The translations under genes and the position numbers were made by a program. DNA of 64,000 nt from Streptosporangium sandarakinum. Lineage in GTDB: Bacteria > Actinomycetota > Actinomycetes > Streptosporangiales > Streptosporangiaceae. This document shows positions 1 through 8,651 of the stretch, in pieces; position 1 is the stretch's first letter; each line of letters begins with the position of its first letter. The stretch is from the NCBI RefSeq assembly GCF_013409935.1, contig NZ_JACCCO010000001.1:3348001-3412000 (forward strand). The letters are read 5' to 3'. The notes under the pieces were generated by a model that was given only the letters and a program-made list of their open reading frames with translations, was not told where the DNA came from and made no database searches.

Positions 1-1
1 T

Positions 2-145
2 GCTGCGGTCGACGGAGCCCGGGGCAGCACCACCGGCCCGGGGGCGCTGGGAACGATGATCCGCGACGCCAAGGTCGAAGTCGGAACCCGCAGCAGCCAC
101 GGCAGGGCGACCGAGACTTTTGCCGAGGCGCTCAGGAGGCGCTGA
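2..145 (+). CDS. 3' end of an unidentified CDS (truncated by window edge)
   Basis: An open frame enters from the left edge and stops with TGA at 143-145, giving about 47 residues that end in FAEALRRR. No motif is recognisable. It is followed at once by a strong terminator and a tRNA-Arg 3' fragment, so it is the last gene before an element boundary. It may be chromosomal or belong to a neighbouring element; the visible part is too short to say. Confidence 0.4.
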   Translation, partial: AAVDGARGSTTGPGALGTMIRDAKVEVGTRSSHGRATETFAEALRRR

Positions 146-189
146 TGAGAACCACCCTGTCAGCAAGAGGCCTGGAAGATCGATAAAGC

Positions 190-232
190 AAGAAGGCCCG
201 TTCCCAGATTTTCCCTGGTAACGGGCCTTCTT
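190..232. terminator. Inverted-repeat terminator beside the left tRNA-Arg att copy
   Basis: AAGAAGGCCCGTT (190-202) pairs perfectly with AACGGGCCTTCTT (220-232). It lies 7 bp from the tRNA-Arg 3' fragment, the position a tRNA terminator would have. It is probably bidirectional, serving both the gene tail on its left and the minus-strand tRNA. Confidence 0.75.
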
Positions 233-239
233 CGCGTTG

Positions 240-281
240 CGCGGCCGAGAGGATTCGAACCCCTGACCTTCTGATCCGTAG
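240..281 (-). repeat. tRNA-Arg 3'-end duplication (attachment site copy)
   Basis: This 42-bp stretch matches 2772-2813, the 3' part of the intact tRNA-Arg(ACG) from the discriminator base through the anticodon, with two mismatches. It then diverges completely. A partial tRNA copy on one side and the full tRNA on the other is the standard footprint of a tyrosine-recombinase element inserted in a tRNA 3' end. The DNA between, 282-2771, is therefore read as the remnant element. Bases 282-422 hold no gene I can support. Confidence 0.85.
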
Positions 282-422
282 GGAAGGGCGGGCCCCTCGT
301 TGATGGCTTGCCGCCCTGCTCCGATGGTAGATGCGGGCTGGTGACGTATGATCGCGTAAGGGCCTGTTGCTGTATGGCGCTGCTGTACAGCAGTCGCTGC
401 TAGGTCTAGTGAAGGCACTCGA

Positions 423-770
423 TCACGTCTCGTCGTGCAGGATCTCCATCGCCTGAAGCACGTCGGTAACAACGTAGTCCGCATCGTGCTCCTGGTCGGG
501 CCATGTCCCCCGGTTGATCCAGATCGTGTGGAGGCCGGCCCCGCGCCCGCCGGCGATGTCGGCGAGCGGGTTGTCACCGATCATCCAGCCTCCAGCCTCA
601 AGATTCACGCCACACCGCTTCGCGGCGATCTCGAACAGTCCACGGTCTGGCTCGCGCATGCCTTCGATACCAGAGAGCGCGTAGGTATCGACGGCGTCAG
701 CCAACCCCGTCTGCTGGATCTTTCCATGGATTGGGTCCGCCCTGCCGCGGGGACCGTCAGCGAGAGCTGA
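423..770 (-). pseudogene. 5'-truncated HAD-family hydrolase
   Basis: The minus frame is open from 770, just after an in-frame TAA at 773-771, to the TGA at 423. It encodes about 115 residues with the C-terminal half of a haloacid-dehalogenase-type phosphatase: the motif III region GMREPDRGLFE and the motif IV region MIGDNPLADIAGG, followed by GLHTIWINRG. The N-terminal DxD motif with the nucleophilic Asp is absent, so the protein cannot be catalytic. A TTG at 704 could start a 93-residue product, but homology continues upstream of it. It lies downstream of the esterase gene, inside the tRNA-Arg remnant. Confidence 0.7.
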
Positions 771-796
771 TTAGGCGGTGCAGCCGCGCTTCCGCC

Positions 797-1981
797 CTAA
801 CGGGCGATCACCTGCACCTCGGGAAACCGCGAGGAACGCCTGTCGAGCAGGTCGCCTTTGCGCCGTAGATGCAGATCGAAGAAGGCCATGGTGTAGGCGC
901 GGGTGACGGCCACGGAACGCGCCGCCGACAGTGTCCCGTTTACCGCTCGCAACTGCTCCTTTGACAGGCCGATCACCGGGGCCGCCTGCTCGTACACCAA
1001 CGGCAGGTCGGTATAGGAATTGTGCTTGGCACCATTGGTCTTCACGTGCAGCCGCCAGCCCTTCAGCCGGGACCAGAAGGTCTTCTGCCCGCGGATGGGC
1101 TTGTCGAAGATCTCGGCCTCCATGAGCATGTACGGCTTGGCCAATCCTTTGACGGCCACCTTGCCGAGGGCGGGTCCGTCCAGATTCAGAACCGCCTTGA
1201 CCCGCCGATCCTCCAGCATCGTCGCGGCAGCCGTCGCTCCTCCCGCGGAATGGCCGAACATGCCGACCCTGCTCAGGTCGAACGCGCCACGCAGCCCCTC
1301 CGGCAGCTTCCGGCCTTCAGCATCGGGGTTCTGCCCCTTGTTCAGCTCCTTGAGCCGGTCCAGCACGAAGCGCGTGTCAGCCACCCGCACCTTGATCTCT
1401 TCGGCCTTCTCGTCCAGCCGGCTCACCGGGACCGGCTTCAGGACACGGCCGGTGACCGTGCCGTTGGGGAACTCCACCTCGCCGGCATCGCCCGGATGAT
1501 CGATCGTGACCACCATGTAGCCCCAGCTGGCCAGTTCTTCGACCGTGGAGGTGTTCATGGAACGGTCGGCGCCGTTGCCGGGCGAGAACAGTACGACGGG
1601 CAGCCCTCGGCCTGCCACACGGGCCCCTTCGCGGCCATGGGTCAAAGGCAGGCTGAGAGCCGCAGGCGAGAGACTGCTGTTGCGATAGAAGGCCTCGGCG
1701 GCGCGAGGCGGCAGCCAAGGCGCAGCGGGATGGCCGTCCGGACGACGCGTGGGGTACCACAGGCTGATCATCAGCTCACGCCGGTCATGTGCCTTGATCC
1801 ACGGGTCGGCCCTGGAGCCGTCACGCAGGTGCAGCGCGACAGTGCCGATCTCGCGTGGACCTGTCGGCTGGGGCAGGGCCACAGTGACGGGCTTTGACAT
1901 GGCCTGTACGGCGGGCCCGGTGAGCATAAGACCGACCACCACGGCAGAGGCCACGCCCCGTCTGAGCAATGCGCAATTCAT
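797..1981 (-). CDS. Secreted alpha/beta hydrolase, PAF-acetylhydrolase-like
   Basis: The product has 394 residues from the ATG at 1981. The frame extends to 2041, but the internal Met is followed directly by a typical signal peptide (basic MNCALLRRG, then a hydrophobic core ending near AVQA). The fold is the platelet-activating-factor acetylhydrolase/dienelactone hydrolase type. The nucleophile elbow GHSAGG places Ser at about residue 245, with LFSPGNGADRS as the oxyanion region. Candidate acid and base are Asp in LNLDGPAL and His in GAKHNSYTDL. It probably hydrolyses small ester or lipid substrates outside the membrane. It is the only intact gene between the tRNA-Arg att copies, so it is likely cargo. 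The exact substrate is unknown. Confidence 0.8.
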   Translation of the reverse strand: MNCALLRRGVASAVVVGLMLTGPAVQAMSKPVTVALPQPTGPREIGTVALHLRDGSRADPWIKAHDRRELMISLWYPTRRPDGHPAAPWLPPRAAEAFYRNSSLSPAALSLPLTHGREGARVAGRGLPVVLFSPGNGADRSMNTSTVEELASWGYMVVTIDHPGDAGEVEFPNGTVTGRVLKPVPVSRLDEKAEEIKVRVADTRFVLDRLKELNKGQNPDAEGRKLPEGLRGAFDLSRVGMFGHSAGGATAAATMLEDRRVKAVLNLDGPALGKVAVKGLAKPYMLMEAEIFDKPIRGQKTFWSRLKGWRLHVKTNGAKHNSYTDLPLVYEQAAPVIGLSKEQLRAVNGTLSAARSVAVTRAYTMAFFDLHLRRKGDLLDRRSSRFPEVQVIAR

Positions 1982-2228
1982 AACGGCCACGCTAGGGAGG
2001 CTCGCTGTCCAGAAATTCCCCACCGGAGATGATTTTGGCACTCATACGAATGAAGGAAGCACCTGTCCACCCGTAGGGGAGGTCAAGACCAACTTGAGGT
2101 TGACGCTGAGGGCGCTCCCCTCTAGAGCCTGTACGAGGTTCGGATCTTCAGGCCGGTCAGAGGTTTCGGATCCGCAAGACGGCTCCACGTAGGTGCAGGC
2201 CTGCCAGGACCGATAGCGGTGAGCAACA

Positions 2229-2726
2229 CGACACACGCGGCCTGAAGCACCGCGCGGAGGGTGAGGCAAGACCCGTACCGTGCCCGCCTGAGCTGGTGGC
2301 CATCCTGCGCACGCACCTCAAGGAGAACGGCGCCGACCCCGGCGGACGCGTATTCCACGGCGCGCATGGCGGTGTGCTGGCCAAGAGCACCGTCCTTCGG
2401 ATCTGGCGAACGCGCGGAAGAAGGCCCTGACGCCCGAGGAGTACGTTTCGCCGTTGGCCAGACGCCCGTACGACCTCCGGCACGCCTGCCTCTCCACATG
2501 GCTCAACGCCGGCGTCTCGCCGAAGCAGGTGGCCGAATGGGCGGGCAACAGCGTGGAAGTTCTTCACAGGACCTACGAGAAGTGCCTCGTTGGTCATGAC
2601 GAGATCGCCATGCGCCGAATCGCTGAGGTCCTGCGGTCTTCCAGCGGGAAGGCATCGGGAAGGATCAGCCGGATACGGTTGATCAGAGCCGGACACAGCC
2701 GGACACCGAGACATGATCGAACATAA
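2229..2726 (+). pseudogene. Tyrosine recombinase (integrase) remnant, frameshifted
   Basis: Only the C-terminal catalytic half remains. The frame starting GLKHRAEGEARPVPCPPELV runs to RIW near 2405, then a frameshift moves homology to the frame beginning ARKKALTPEEY and ending at 2726. The box II region RPYDLRHACLSTWL and the nucleophile region HRTYEKC are both visible. The N-terminal arm-binding and core domains are missing. Sequence type and position, converging on the 3' end of tRNA-Arg only 45 bp away, identify it as the integrase of the remnant element. MarR- or Rep-type partner genes are gone. Confidence 0.85.
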
Positions 2727-2728
2727 GT

Positions 2729-2765
2729 AGAAGCCCTGGTCATCACTAGGATGACCAGGGCTTCT
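2729..2765. terminator. Terminator between integrase remnant and tRNA-Arg
   Basis: A perfect 15-bp inverted repeat, AGAAGCCCTGGTCAT (2729-2743) with ATGACCAGGGCTTCT (2751-2765) and a 7-nt loop. It separates the convergent integrase remnant and tRNA gene, and mirrors the hairpin beside the left att copy. Confidence 0.85.
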
Positions 2766-2771
2766 GTCTGG

Positions 2772-2844
2772 CGCGGCCGAGAGGACTCGAACCCCTAACC
2801 TTCTGATCCGTAGTCAGATGCTCTATCCATTGAGCTACGGCCGC
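2772..2844 (-). tRNA. tRNA-Arg(ACG)
   Basis: This is a 73-nt cloverleaf on the minus strand. The acceptor arms GCGGCCG and CGGCCGC pair with discriminator G, the T loop GGTTCGAGTCC is intact, and the anticodon stem TCTGA-TCAGA encloses CTACGGA, giving anticodon ACG. The 3' CCA is not encoded. Its 3' half is the insertion target of the remnant element to the left. Confidence 0.97.
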
Positions 2845-2997
2845 TCGCTGCGTAAGTAACTATAGCGGGTTCCGAGGAGTACCTCGAACCAGTTGTCCGC
2901 TCTCCCCCGAAGCGTCTTCGAAGCACCTCCCGAGCGTCCCCAGCCCACCCCGTGAGCCGCCCTCACCGGTCCCTTCCGCCTCCCGGCCGGTCCCCGT

Positions 2998-3573
2998 TCA
3001 CCCCCGCGGCTTCACTGGGACGCCCGACTCCCGCCGGTCCTCCTTCACCTTCTTCGGGAAGAGGGTGTAGCTCACCGGCCAGATCAGGGCGATCAGCGGG
3101 ATCTTGGACAGGTCGAGCATGAAGCCGGTCAGGGCGGCGGTCCGCGCGGGGTTTCCGACGATCCAGGCGAGGCCGAGCAGCAAGCCGCAGGCGATGCCGT
3201 ACGCGAGGACGATTTTGAACCACATGATCCACTCGTAGCGGGCCCGGGCCATCCCTCCCGCGGGCGGCTTCCACGGTTCGGGGCCTCCGGCGAAGCGGTG
3301 GGCGAACCTGGCGTCGGCCCACTTCACGGTCCGGTGGCCGAAGACGATCGAGTAGGCGAGGTAGGCGGCGGCCAGGCCGTGGCGCCAGTCGGCGGTGGCG
3401 CCGCCGCGCATGTCGATGACGGAGGCGGCCAGCAGGACCACGTCGAGCAGCGGGACCGCGACCAGCAGGGCCGTGCTGAGCCGCCGCATGCGCCACAGGT
3501 AACGCGTGACGAGCCCCAGCCCGAGGAGGACCCAGAACCCGATCTCGCATCCGATGATGACGGCCAGAATCAT
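2998..3573 (-). CDS. Multi-spanning membrane protein, unknown function
   Basis: A 191-residue protein from the ATG at 3573. The N-terminus MILAVIIGCEIGFWVLLGLGL is a membrane helix, followed by a second around LLVAVPLLDVVLLAASV. Further hydrophobic segments lie near AYGIACGLLLGLAWIVG and IPLIALIWPVSY, so four or more helices in all. The tail KKVKEDRRESGVPVKPRG is basic. No catalytic motif is seen. It is transcribed divergently from the histidine kinase, with 132 bp between the starts. The reading frame stays open far upstream on this strand, but that part is antisense to the kinase and regulator and is not credible. Confidence 0.7.
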   Translation of the reverse strand: MILAVIIGCEIGFWVLLGLGLVTRYLWRMRRLSTALLVAVPLLDVVLLAASVIDMRGGATADWRHGLAAAYLAYSIVFGHRTVKWADARFAHRFAGGPEPWKPPAGGMARARYEWIMWFKIVLAYGIACGLLLGLAWIVGNPARTAALTGFMLDLSKIPLIALIWPVSYTLFPKKVKEDRRESGVPVKPRG

Positions 3574-3705
3574 GCTTCCAGCATCGCCGCTCCCCGCCCG
3601 CGGGACATCGTCGCTGGTGACGAACCACCGTACATCCTTGTATGTACGGCCAAGCCGCCCCGTACGCGTATGTCCGGTGCGCTGCCGGGATGGTGAGATG
3701 GGGGC

Positions 3706-4866
3706 ATGAAACGGGAGGACGTGCTGTGGGCCGTGGCATCGTTCCTCGGCGGTGTCGCCCTGCTCGCCGTCGGCATCTACCAGCATCTCTGGGCGCCCGC
3801 CCCGCTGTTCGCCGTCCCGCTGGCGATCACGTGCCTGGGGGTCGCGGTACGGCGGAGCAGGCCTCTGCTCGCACTCGGCCTCGGGGTGGTGGCCTTCGCC
3901 GGTGACTTCGCCATGGGGTTCTCCATGGGCACCGTCATCGTGGTCACCGACAACTTCTACGCGGCCGTCAGGTACGGCCCCCGCGTCCTGGGCAGGTGGA
4001 TGCTCGGCATCACCTCGATCTTCGCCGTCGTCGCGGGAGTGACGGCCGGGATCCTCATGCGCGAGGTGGGGATGGCCGCGGTGATCCTGGTCCAGTGCGC
4101 CCTCGTCGGGACCACCCCCGTCATCACCGGAATGATCATCAGGCAGCTGGAGGACCAGGCGGCGGCCGAGCGGGCCAGGGCCGAGCAGGTGGCGCGGCTC
4201 GCCGAGCTGGACCGGGCGGCGGCCGTGCAGGCCGAGCGGGCGAGGATGGCCAGGGAGCTGCACGACATGATCGCCAACCACTTCAGCGCGATCGCCATCC
4301 AGTCCACCGCCGTGCTCTCCCGCGCCGACCTGGACGGGGACACCGTGCGGGCGGTGCTGGGGTCCATCCGGGAGAACAGCCTCCAGGGCATGGCCGAGAT
4401 GCGCACCATGATCGGCCTGCTCCGGCGGGACGACGAGGAGGCCGAGGCCGTCCGGCGCCGGGTGGCCGAGGCCGGTGAGCTGGCCGAACGGGCCCGGGAG
4501 GCGGGCCTGGAGGTACGGTTCCAGGTGGACGGCGAGGCCCGCGAGCTGCCCGTGCCGGTGGACCTCGCCGGGTACCGGATCATCCAGGAGTCGCTCACCA
4601 ACGTGCTGAAGCACGGTGGGAAGGCCGCCGACGTGGTGGTCGGCTACCGGCCGGGCGCGGTCACGCTGACCGTGGACAACCCTCTCGGCGATGCCGGCCG
4701 CCGGCATTCCGGCGCGGACACGGGCACGGACGTGGTCATGAGCGCGGGCGCGGGGATCATCGGCATGCGGGAACGGGTCGCCCTCGTCGGCGGCGAGCTC
4801 GATGCCGGGCCGTACGGCGACGGCTGGCGGGTCCGCGCCCTGCTGCCCACCGAAGGGCTCGCATGA
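3706..4866 (+). CDS. NarL-type two-component sensor histidine kinase
   Basis: A 386-residue kinase with four to five N-terminal membrane helices (about residues 5-145), a coiled-coil linker rich in Glu, Ala and Arg (150-180), then a HisKA_3 domain. The phosphoacceptor lies in MARELHDMIANHF (His186). The ATPase domain follows, with the N box in IIQESLTNVLKHG and the G box in AGAGIIGMRERV. It has almost no extracellular sensor, so it probably senses a membrane or envelope state. The response regulator follows 139 bp downstream in the same direction and should be its partner. Confidence 0.92.
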   Translation: MKREDVLWAVASFLGGVALLAVGIYQHLWAPAPLFAVPLAITCLGVAVRRSRPLLALGLGVVAFAGDFAMGFSMGTVIVVTDNFYAAVRYGPRVLGRWMLGITSIFAVVAGVTAGILMREVGMAAVILVQCALVGTTPVITGMIIRQLEDQAAAERARAEQVARLAELDRAAAVQAERARMARELHDMIANHFSAIAIQSTAVLSRADLDGDTVRAVLGSIRENSLQGMAEMRTMIGLLRRDDEEAEAVRRRVAEAGELAERAREAGLEVRFQVDGEARELPVPVDLAGYRIIQESLTNVLKHGGKAADVVVGYRPGAVTLTVDNPLGDAGRRHSGADTGTDVVMSAGAGIIGMRERVALVGGELDAGPYGDGWRVRALLPTEGLA

Positions 4867-5005
4867 GCGCGCCGCCCGGTGACCGGGTCCGTCCACCCGC
4901 CAGAAGCACCCGAACCCGGACCCGGACCCGGACCCGGACCCGAACCCGCGCTGGAAGCACCCGCACCCGTACGATCGCCGTCGCCCGCGGCACCGAGGAG
5001 TTCGC

Positions 5006-5641
5006 ATGACCATCCGGGTCCTGGTCGCCGACGACCACGCGGCGGTCCGCGCGGGGATCGTCCTGATCCTCGACGGTCACGGCGACATCGAGGTGGTCGG
5101 GCAGGCCGCGGACGGCGAGCGGGCCGTCGCGATGGCACGCGAGCTGCGGCCGGACGTGGTGCTGATGGACGTCCGGATGCCGAAGCTGGACGGCGTCTCG
5201 GCGACGCGCGAGCTGAGCGGGGTCGCCGACGTGCTGATCCTGACCACGTTCGACATCGACGAGTACGTCTTCGGGGCGCTGCGCGCCGGGGCCGCCGGCT
5301 TCCTGCTGAAGAACACCGACGCCGACGCGCTGGTGGACGCGGTGCGGGTGGTGGCCCGGGGTGACGGGCTCATCTCGCCCGCGGTCACCCGGCGGCTGAT
5401 CTCGGCCTTCGCCACGGCCGTGCCGGAGCGCGAGCCGTACGACCTGGGGAGCCTGACCCCGCGCGAGCGCCAGGTGCTGACGTGCATCGGGCGGGGCCTG
5501 TCGAACGCCGAGATCTCCGCCGAGCTGGACATGGCGGAGGCGACCACGAAGACCCACGTCAGCCGCCTGCTGGGCAAGCTGGGGCTGCGCAGCCGTGTCC
5601 AGGCGGCGATCCTGGCCCGGGGGCTCCCGCCGGAGGCGTGA
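5006..5641 (+). CDS. LuxR/NarL-family response regulator
   Basis: A 211-residue two-domain regulator. The receiver has the acidic pair Asp9-Asp10, the phospho-acceptor in VVLMDVRMPK (Asp55) and a conserved Lys in FLLKNTDAD. The C-terminal LuxR helix-turn-helix runs from LTPRERQVLTCIGRG through THVSRLLGKL. The start is set by GAGGAG seven bases upstream of the ATG. The gap to the kinase gene holds a short GGACCC tandem repeat (about 4911-4947), which may simply be slippage-prone spacer. It should be phosphorylated by the upstream kinase; targets are unknown. Confidence 0.93.
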   Translation: MTIRVLVADDHAAVRAGIVLILDGHGDIEVVGQAADGERAVAMARELRPDVVLMDVRMPKLDGVSATRELSGVADVLILTTFDIDEYVFGALRAGAAGFLLKNTDADALVDAVRVVARGDGLISPAVTRRLISAFATAVPEREPYDLGSLTPRERQVLTCIGRGLSNAEISAELDMAEATTKTHVSRLLGKLGLRSRVQAAILARGLPPEA

Positions 5642-5730
5642 GAGACCCCGGGCCGGAACTCGACGGGACCGCCGCGACCTCGCGGGCGTCGAGGCCCGCC
5701 CGGGCCGGCGACTCCCGAAGACGCCGGGGC

Positions 5731-6195
5731 TCAGTCGCTCTCGGCGGGGACGTAGAGGGAGAGGGTCTCCGCGACGCAGGCGGGTCTCTTCCCGCCCTCG
5801 ACCTCGACGGTCACGCGGACCTTCGCCAGGTAGCCCGCCGGGGTCCCCTTGACGTCGAGGAGCTCGGCTCCGGCCCGGATCCGCGCCCCGACCGGGACCG
5901 GTGCCGGGAAGCGGACCTTGTCGAGCCCGTAGTTGATCCCCATCGCCAGGCCGTCCACCCGCACCAGCTCCGCCATGAACGACGGCAGCAGCGACAGGCT
6001 GAGGTAGCCGTGGGCGATGGTGGTCCCGAACGGGCCGTCCTTGGCCCGTTCGGGGTCCACGTGAATCCACTGGTGGTCATCGGTCGCGTCGGCGAACCCG
6101 TCGACCCGTTCCTGGGTGACCGGCCGCCACTCGGTGTGTCCCAGGTGCTCGCCGCGGGCGGCCTTGAGCTCCATGACACTACTGAAGATCCTCAT
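5731..6195 (-). CDS. MaoC-like hot-dog dehydratase
   Basis: A 154-residue single hot-dog protein of the MaoC/(R)-specific enoyl-CoA hydratase family. The catalytic signature is complete: FADATDDHQWIHVDPERA supplies Asp40 and His45, and TTIAHGYLSLSLLP is the second conserved block. The family hydrates or dehydrates acyl-CoA thioesters in the cytosol. The start at 6195 keeps the conserved N-terminal MRIFSSVMEL segment. It lies downstream of the sigma factor pair in the same direction, with 10 bp between it and the anti-sigma-like gene, and may be part of that transcript. Confidence 0.88.
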   Translation of the reverse strand: MRIFSSVMELKAARGEHLGHTEWRPVTQERVDGFADATDDHQWIHVDPERAKDGPFGTTIAHGYLSLSLLPSFMAELVRVDGLAMGINYGLDKVRFPAPVPVGARIRAGAELLDVKGTPAGYLAKVRVTVEVEGGKRPACVAETLSLYVPAESD

Positions 6196-6205
6196 GGGCA
6201 GAACG

Positions 6206-7642
6206 TTATTCCGTCGGGGGCACGGCGAGAAGGTTCACGACCGTGAGCTCCTTGCCGCCGCCCTTCTCGGTCGTCGAGCAGACCCTGGTCTTCCCGGTCG
6301 GGGCCGGATCCCTCGGCGACGCGGGGACGGAGGACACGTCCTCCACCTTGCACTCCTCCACCTGACGCCGGTCCTCGTCCCAGTAGATGATCGAGGTGGG
6401 CGAGGAGGAGGTCCCGGTGCCGATGCCCCCGCCGCCGGACGGGTTCCGCTTGCCGACGCCCGCCGTACGGCCGGTGACCGGGTCGTACACCACGGCCAGC
6501 GGCGCGTGGGCGTCCTCGATCTCCTCCCCCGCCGCGTCGCGGCCCGTGACTCCGGAGAGGCTGAAGAACGCGAACCTGCCGGCGAGGGGCGTGTGCTCCA
6601 TCATGTTGGACAGACCCGGCAGGGTCCTGCGGTCCGAGCCGTCCGTCCGCTGCACGATGCTCTCGTCACCGCTCGCGCCGAAGCACCAGGCCGGACCGCA
6701 GCGCAGCCCGCGCGCGCCGTCCGGGGCGTTCACCACGGTCGTCTGTCCTGTCTCCAGGTTGAACAGCTTGGTCTGGTTCCTGTCCCAGTCTTCGCCCTCC
6801 CGCCCGTTGGCGACGTCGAACGCCCACGGCCAGGACAACAGGTGCAGGCCGTCCGTACCGGTGATGTACTCCGGGGACCCGCCGGTCAGCGGCATGCGGT
6901 AGACCCCTCCTGCCCGCACCGACCAGAACACGAAGTCCGCGGTGACGCCGATCCGCTCCACGTGGGCCTGGGCGCCCGTGACCTCGCCGACCTGACGCGC
7001 CGTGCCGCCGGTCCGGGGGACGACCCAGAAGTCGGCCCACTCGTCGCGGTTGTTGGGGGTCTCCCCCCACCACGCGATGGAGTCGGCCCCCACCTCGACG
7101 CCCTGCACGAAGTAGCCCTTCACGCCCGGCGGGCCGGGCATCTCCGCGAGCACGGTGCTCTTGCGCGCCGCGGTGTCGTAGACCTCCAGCCGGCCCGCCT
7201 TCTCGAACGACGACTCGGCGGTGAGCAGCAGCTCCGTGGCGCTCAGTCCGGTGATCGGCCGGTACTTCCAGCCGTCCGCGGCCTTGGCCGGGATGGTGGA
7301 CACCGCCTTGGGCCAGACCTCCGCGACGGGGTCCACGGACACCTCCGGCGTCTTCCCTGCCGCCTCGGAGGGATCCGCGACGGGGGAGGACGGATCGGCC
7401 GCCGCCCCGGTGATCGAGACGCCTTCCCCGCCCCCGCTGGGGAAGACGTCCCTGGCCACCGCCGTACCGCCGCCGATCACCACCAGCACGGCCGCCGCGG
7501 CGAGCACCGACCGTGCCCGCCTGTGGCTCCGGCGCCTGCGCCGCTCGGTGATCGCCGTGGGCAGGTCCCCGACCGGCTCGGGCGCGTCGTCCGCCGCTCC
7601 GCGCAGCGCGCGGACCAGATCCTCTTCGTTCCTGTCCCTCAT
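6206..7642 (-). CDS. Membrane-anchored extracytoplasmic protein, putative anti-sigma partner
   Basis: A 478-residue protein. An N-terminal cytosolic segment of about 40 residues (MRDRNEEDLVRALRGAADD...) precedes a basic stretch RRRRRSHRRAR and one membrane helix (VLAAAAVLVVIGGGTAV). A large extracytoplasmic domain follows, with repeated WWGE and YDPVTGRT-like strands suggesting a beta-propeller. Its ATG overlaps the TGA of the sigma factor gene in ATGA, so the two are translationally coupled. That arrangement and topology fit an anti-sigma or sensor partner, although no zinc-binding anti-sigma motif (HxxxCxxC) is present. The assignment as regulator is inference from context. Confidence 0.75.
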   Translation of the reverse strand: MRDRNEEDLVRALRGAADDAPEPVGDLPTAITERRRRRSHRRARSVLAAAAVLVVIGGGTAVARDVFPSGGGEGVSITGAAADPSSPVADPSEAAGKTPEVSVDPVAEVWPKAVSTIPAKAADGWKYRPITGLSATELLLTAESSFEKAGRLEVYDTAARKSTVLAEMPGPPGVKGYFVQGVEVGADSIAWWGETPNNRDEWADFWVVPRTGGTARQVGEVTGAQAHVERIGVTADFVFWSVRAGGVYRMPLTGGSPEYITGTDGLHLLSWPWAFDVANGREGEDWDRNQTKLFNLETGQTTVVNAPDGARGLRCGPAWCFGASGDESIVQRTDGSDRRTLPGLSNMMEHTPLAGRFAFFSLSGVTGRDAAGEEIEDAHAPLAVVYDPVTGRTAGVGKRNPSGGGGIGTGTSSSPTSIIYWDEDRRQVEECKVEDVSSVPASPRDPAPTGKTRVCSTTEKGGGKELTVVNLLAVPPTE

Positions 7643-8151
7643 CACACTCGCCCCGTTTCGAGAGCGGTGACCCGCACCCTGAGTTTGTCCAGCGCACGGG
7701 CCGCCTGGCTGCGCACCGTGCCGCGCGAGACGCCGAGGATCTCGGCGATCTCCTTGTCGGAGAGGTCCTCGTAGTACCGCAGGACCAGTACGGCCCGCTG
7801 CCTGGGCGGCAGTCCCTTCAGCTCGTTCCACAGGCCGGTGTCGTCCCCCGCCCGGTCGTCGTAGGCCCGCTCGGGGACCGCCGCGACCAGCCGTTCCCTG
7901 CGCAGCCGCCGCCAGACGCTGATGTGCAGGCGGGCCATGGTCGTACGGACGTACCCTTCCGGGTCGTCGCGTTTCCTGATCCTCGGCCAGGCGTCGCCCA
8001 GACGCATCAGCGCCTCCTGCGTCAGGTCCGCCGCGTCCTCGGCGTTGCCGGTGAGCACGTAGCCGTACCGGTACAGCGCGTCGGCCCGCGCGGCGACGAA
8101 ATCGGTGAACTCCACGTCCCAGGGACGGTTCGGGGGCCGTATCTGTTGCAT
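7642..8151 (-). CDS. SigE-family ECF RNA polymerase sigma factor
   Basis: 169 residues from the ATG at 8151. Region 2 is FTDFVAARADALYRYGYVLTG...AADLTQEALMRL. Region 4 contains LPPRQRAVLVLRYYEDLSDKEIAEILG followed by the HTH VSRGTVRSQAARALDKL. This is the short SigE-family ECF type common in Streptosporangiales. The frame is open to 8418, but that extension is encoded by Arg-rich 39-bp tandem repeats and does not resemble the family; a longer start cannot be excluded because the repeats keep frame. It is coupled by a 1-bp overlap to the membrane protein downstream. Confidence 0.85.
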   Translation of the reverse strand: MQQIRPPNRPWDVEFTDFVAARADALYRYGYVLTGNAEDAADLTQEALMRLGDAWPRIRKRDDPEGYVRTTMARLHISVWRRLRRERLVAAVPERAYDDRAGDDTGLWNELKGLPPRQRAVLVLRYYEDLSDKEIAEILGVSRGTVRSQAARALDKLRVRVTALETGRV

Positions 8152-8290
8152 CCGCCGTCTCCCCGTCGACATCCACCGCTTCCGCGCCCGGGCCGCACCT
8201 CCGCGTCGACATCCACCGCCTCCGCGTCCGGGCCGATCTCCGCGTCGGCATCCGCCGTCTCCGCGTTCCGGGCCCCGCCTCCGCACCGGC
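8150..8290. repeat. 39-bp imperfect tandem repeat upstream of the sigma factor
   Basis: About 3.5 diverged copies of a 39-bp unit whose core reads GTCGACATCCACCGC then TCCGCG-CCGGGCCG. The period is a multiple of three, so the sigma factor frame stays open through it on the minus strand and would read WMSTRR-like repeats. Bases 8291-8651 beyond it hold no gene; an A+T-richer patch at 8455-8475 may contain promoter elements. Confidence 0.7.
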
Positions 8291-8651
8291 GTCCGCGGCC
8301 CTCCGCGTGCCGTCGGGAGGATCTGGACCGGGCATGGTTTCGTATCCGGTACGAGTTGTTCCGCGGGCATGGCGGGGTCGCGGGAGCGGAAGAGGAAATC
8401 CCGAAAAACGGCGATCAATGACCGAACGTCCCCAAGAGCGATGTCAGCGGGAAAAGGTTGTTTGATTCCCCATTCTGCGGTGGCCGACGGGGAGGCCGGG
8501 CGGCTTTTCCTGCCGATGTGACACGCGTTTAACGTTCATCATCTGAATCAACACCCTGTCGTGCCTGCCGTCGGGTATCTCCTGACCAGTGCCGCTCTCG
8601 CGGCCCGGAACGGAACTGATTTCCGATACGCCACGAACGACATGGGATGAA

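Noticed and set aside
2080..2115. MerR/SoxR-type operator (ACCAACTTGAGGT) with a lost regulator
   Set aside because: The sequence resembles such sites, but the symmetry is partial and no MerR gene or matching promoter spacing is seen; it stays a possibility only.
2998..5013. Minus-strand 670-codon frame
   Set aside because: Only the last 190 codons look like a membrane protein; the rest is antisense to the histidine kinase and response regulator and is His/Pro/Asp-rich shadow sequence.
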